Source: JALHSW01 sp963720675
Lineage (GTDB): Bacteria; Actinomycetota; Acidimicrobiia; IMCC26256; PALSA-555
NCBI GenBank assembly: GCA_963720675.1
Contig: CAVRGH010000003.1
Coordinates: 62,001-126,000, forward strand
Direction: 5' to 3'
DNA: 64,000 nucleotides
Shown here: positions 63,139 through 64,000 of the stretch, piece by piece
Numbering within the stretch: position 1 is the first letter of the stretch
How the letters are laid out: every line of letters starts with the position of its first letter
Program-made: the position numbers and the translations under genes
Notes under the pieces: model-generated
The model's database searches: none
What the model saw: only the letters and a program-made list of their open reading frames with translations
Told to the model about the DNA's origin: nothing

Positions 63139-63144
63139 ACGCTA
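63139..63144 (-). promoter_or_regulatory. Candidate -10 element TAGCGT (leaderless)
   Basis: Minus strand, six bases before GTG 63132; the HAD gene ends just upstream at 63142. Confidence 0.45.
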
Positions 63145-63813
63145 GGGCGTCTGGTCGCGGGGAGTGAGGTGCGCGGCGTCGAGGTTCGAGAGGGAGGCGA
63201 GCACGACGTCGGCGGTCTCGCTCACCGCGACCTCGTGACCCGGAGCGGGCACGGCCACGCACCACATGCCGGCGTTCTTGGCGGACGTGGCCCCGGCAGG
63301 GGAGTCCTCGAGCGCCGTGGAGCGCCGGGCGTCCACGCCGAGGTCCTCGGCCGCAGCGAGGTAGACCGCGGGGTCCGGCTTCCCCTTCGGGAGGTGCTCG
63401 GCGGACACCACCACGCCGAACGCGTCGGCGACGCCCAGTCGGCCGAGCGCGGCCTCGATGATGCGCTTCGGTGACGACGATGCGATCGCGAGCGGGACGC
63501 CGAGCTCCCCACTCACGGCGATGGCGTGGTCCGCGCCCGGCATCGCGACGCCGGACGTGGCGATCGCGGCGACGACTGCGTCGACGAGCTCCGCGGCGAC
63601 GTCGGCCGGCGACGGCCCCGACCACGGGCGACGCCGATACCAGTGCTCCGCGACCTCGTCGACCCGCATGCCGATCGTGGTCGCGAGGTCCGCGTCGCTC
63701 AGCGCGATCCCGACTGCGCCGAACACCACCCGCTCCGACGCTGCCCAGAGCGGCTCGGAGTCGATGAGCAGACCGTCGAGATCGAAGACGATCGCGTCGG
63801 GCCCGTCCGTCAC
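63142..63813 (-). CDS. HAD-superfamily phosphatase (beta-phosphoglucomutase/HxpB-like)
   Basis: 223 residues. AIVFDLDGLLIDSEPLWAAS (motif I, nucleophile and acid Asp), VPLAIASSSPKRIIEAALGR (motif II Ser), HLPKGKPDPAVYLAAAEDLG (motif III Lys, PDP) and STALEDSPAGATSAKNAGMW (motif IV acidic residues). The cap between motifs I and II is helical, type C1. Probably a sugar-phosphate phosphatase. GTG 63813 overlaps the end of the upstream gene by four bases, so they are co-transcribed. Confidence 0.9.
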   Translation of the reverse strand: MTDGPDAIVFDLDGLLIDSEPLWAASERVVFGAVGIALSDADLATTIGMRVDEVAEHWYRRRPWSGPSPADVAAELVDAVVAAIATSGVAMPGADHAIAVSGELGVPLAIASSSPKRIIEAALGRLGVADAFGVVVSAEHLPKGKPDPAVYLAAAEDLGVDARRSTALEDSPAGATSAKNAGMWCVAVPAPGHEVAVSETADVVLASLSNLDAAHLTPRDQTP

Positions 63814-64000
63814 TCGGGCGGGTCGAGCCCGACCATCTGACGGAAGTCCGACGTGGTGTTCGTGTTCGGGAAGGGTTCGTCGGGCACGGAGACGTCGAGG
63901 AACGCGCAGAGCGGCTCCCACCCGTCGGCGACGTCGTAGACGAGCAGCGCATCTGTCGGGACCGAGTCGATGACGTCCTGCTCGTGGGCCGCCAGCATCG
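63810..64000 (-). CDS. Sulfotransferase-like protein (partial, 5' part off the right edge)
   Basis: The last 62 residues are visible: LAAHEQDVIDSVPTDALLVY, DVADGWEPLCAFLDVSVPDE and PFPNTNTTSDFRQMVGLDPP. The WEPLCAFLDVPVPDEPFP type of ending is characteristic of a eukaryotic-like sulfotransferase group (P-loop, PAPS). The catalytic part lies outside. Overlaps the HAD gene by four bases. Confidence 0.6.
   Translation of the reverse strand, partial: MLAAHEQDVIDSVPTDALLVYDVADGWEPLCAFLDVSVPDEPFPNTNTTSDFRQMVGLDPPE

Noticed and set aside
1..64000. tRNA, rRNA or CRISPR arrays
   Set aside because: I found no T-loop GTTCGAnTC with matching acceptor stems, no rRNA-like stretch and no regularly spaced repeats.

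Overview
The window is high-GC DNA from a probable actinobacterium, most likely an Acidimicrobiia-like lineage. The evidence is: many GTG starts, an actinobacterial SOS box (GAAC-N4-GTTC) ahead of a DUF222/HNH gene, a LAXTG-type sorting signal, a PPOX/F420-type flavoprotein fold, DUF1214, DUF2231, MpaB-type and LtrA genes, and frequent -10 hexamers of the form TAnnnT placed 6-8 nt before the start codon (leaderless transcripts). No marker gene fixes the taxonomy. I saw no tRNA, rRNA or CRISPR array, and no gene-free gap exceeds about 300 bases.

Positions 1-19.7 kb form a cell-surface polysaccharide locus. It holds an ABC export permease (cut by the left edge), two tandem GT2-like genes sharing an exact 469-bp block, other GT2/GT4 glycosyltransferases, two WbsX-type proteins, a sulfotransferase, two deacetylase-like proteins, a GT-methyltransferase ORF and a DegT-type aminotransferase. 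Between 3.8 and 17.3 kb nearly every second gene carries one or more single-base frameshifts, often at G/C runs. The broken frames are otherwise clean and the genes still overlap tightly, so I treat most of these as sequence errors. Genes needing several corrections are typed pseudogene; the others are typed CDS and marked frameshifted.

Positions 19.7-26.2 kb continue the envelope theme. A polytopic protein is followed by a large membrane protein whose N-terminal half resembles WecA/MraY phosphoglycosyl transferases without their acidic motifs and whose C-terminal half is DUF4012. Next come a secreted LAFTG protein, a low-molecular-weight tyrosine phosphatase, a GT2 and an RmlC-like cupin. 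Positions 26.2-33.1 kb are a minus-strand envelope-stress-like module: AAA+ CbxX/CfqX-type ATPase, two solute-binding proteins (one with a vWA domain), a membrane/coiled-coil protein, a CAP-like lipoprotein and PspA.

Positions 33.0-39.3 kb carry an alpha/beta hydrolase and, divergently, a small operon (hypothetical, membrane protein, MOSC, PPOX), then DUF1214 and a sulfotransferase. Positions 39.5-44.3 kb are a glycerol-3-phosphate operon (glpD, AGPS-like FAD enzyme, glpK-like kinase). Positions 44.3-49.1 kb hold a haem-type ferric-reductase membrane protein between two small anchored proteins, a rhodanese, an SOS-controlled DUF222-HNH gene and a persulfide-dioxygenase-like fusion. Positions 49.2-59 kb carry a Thr-rich anchored protein, an acyl-CoA ligase, an MpaB-type oxygenase, an EcsC-like protein, a three-gene operon with 4-base overlaps (amidohydrolase, acyltransferase, DUF1295), DUF2231 and LtrA. 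Positions 59-64 kb hold a lipoprotein glucosaminidase whose two halves appear circularly permuted, a DEAD-box helicase in one frame with a cold-shock domain, a degenerate HD-like protein, acetolactate decarboxylase, a HAD phosphatase and the 3' part of a sulfotransferase-like gene.
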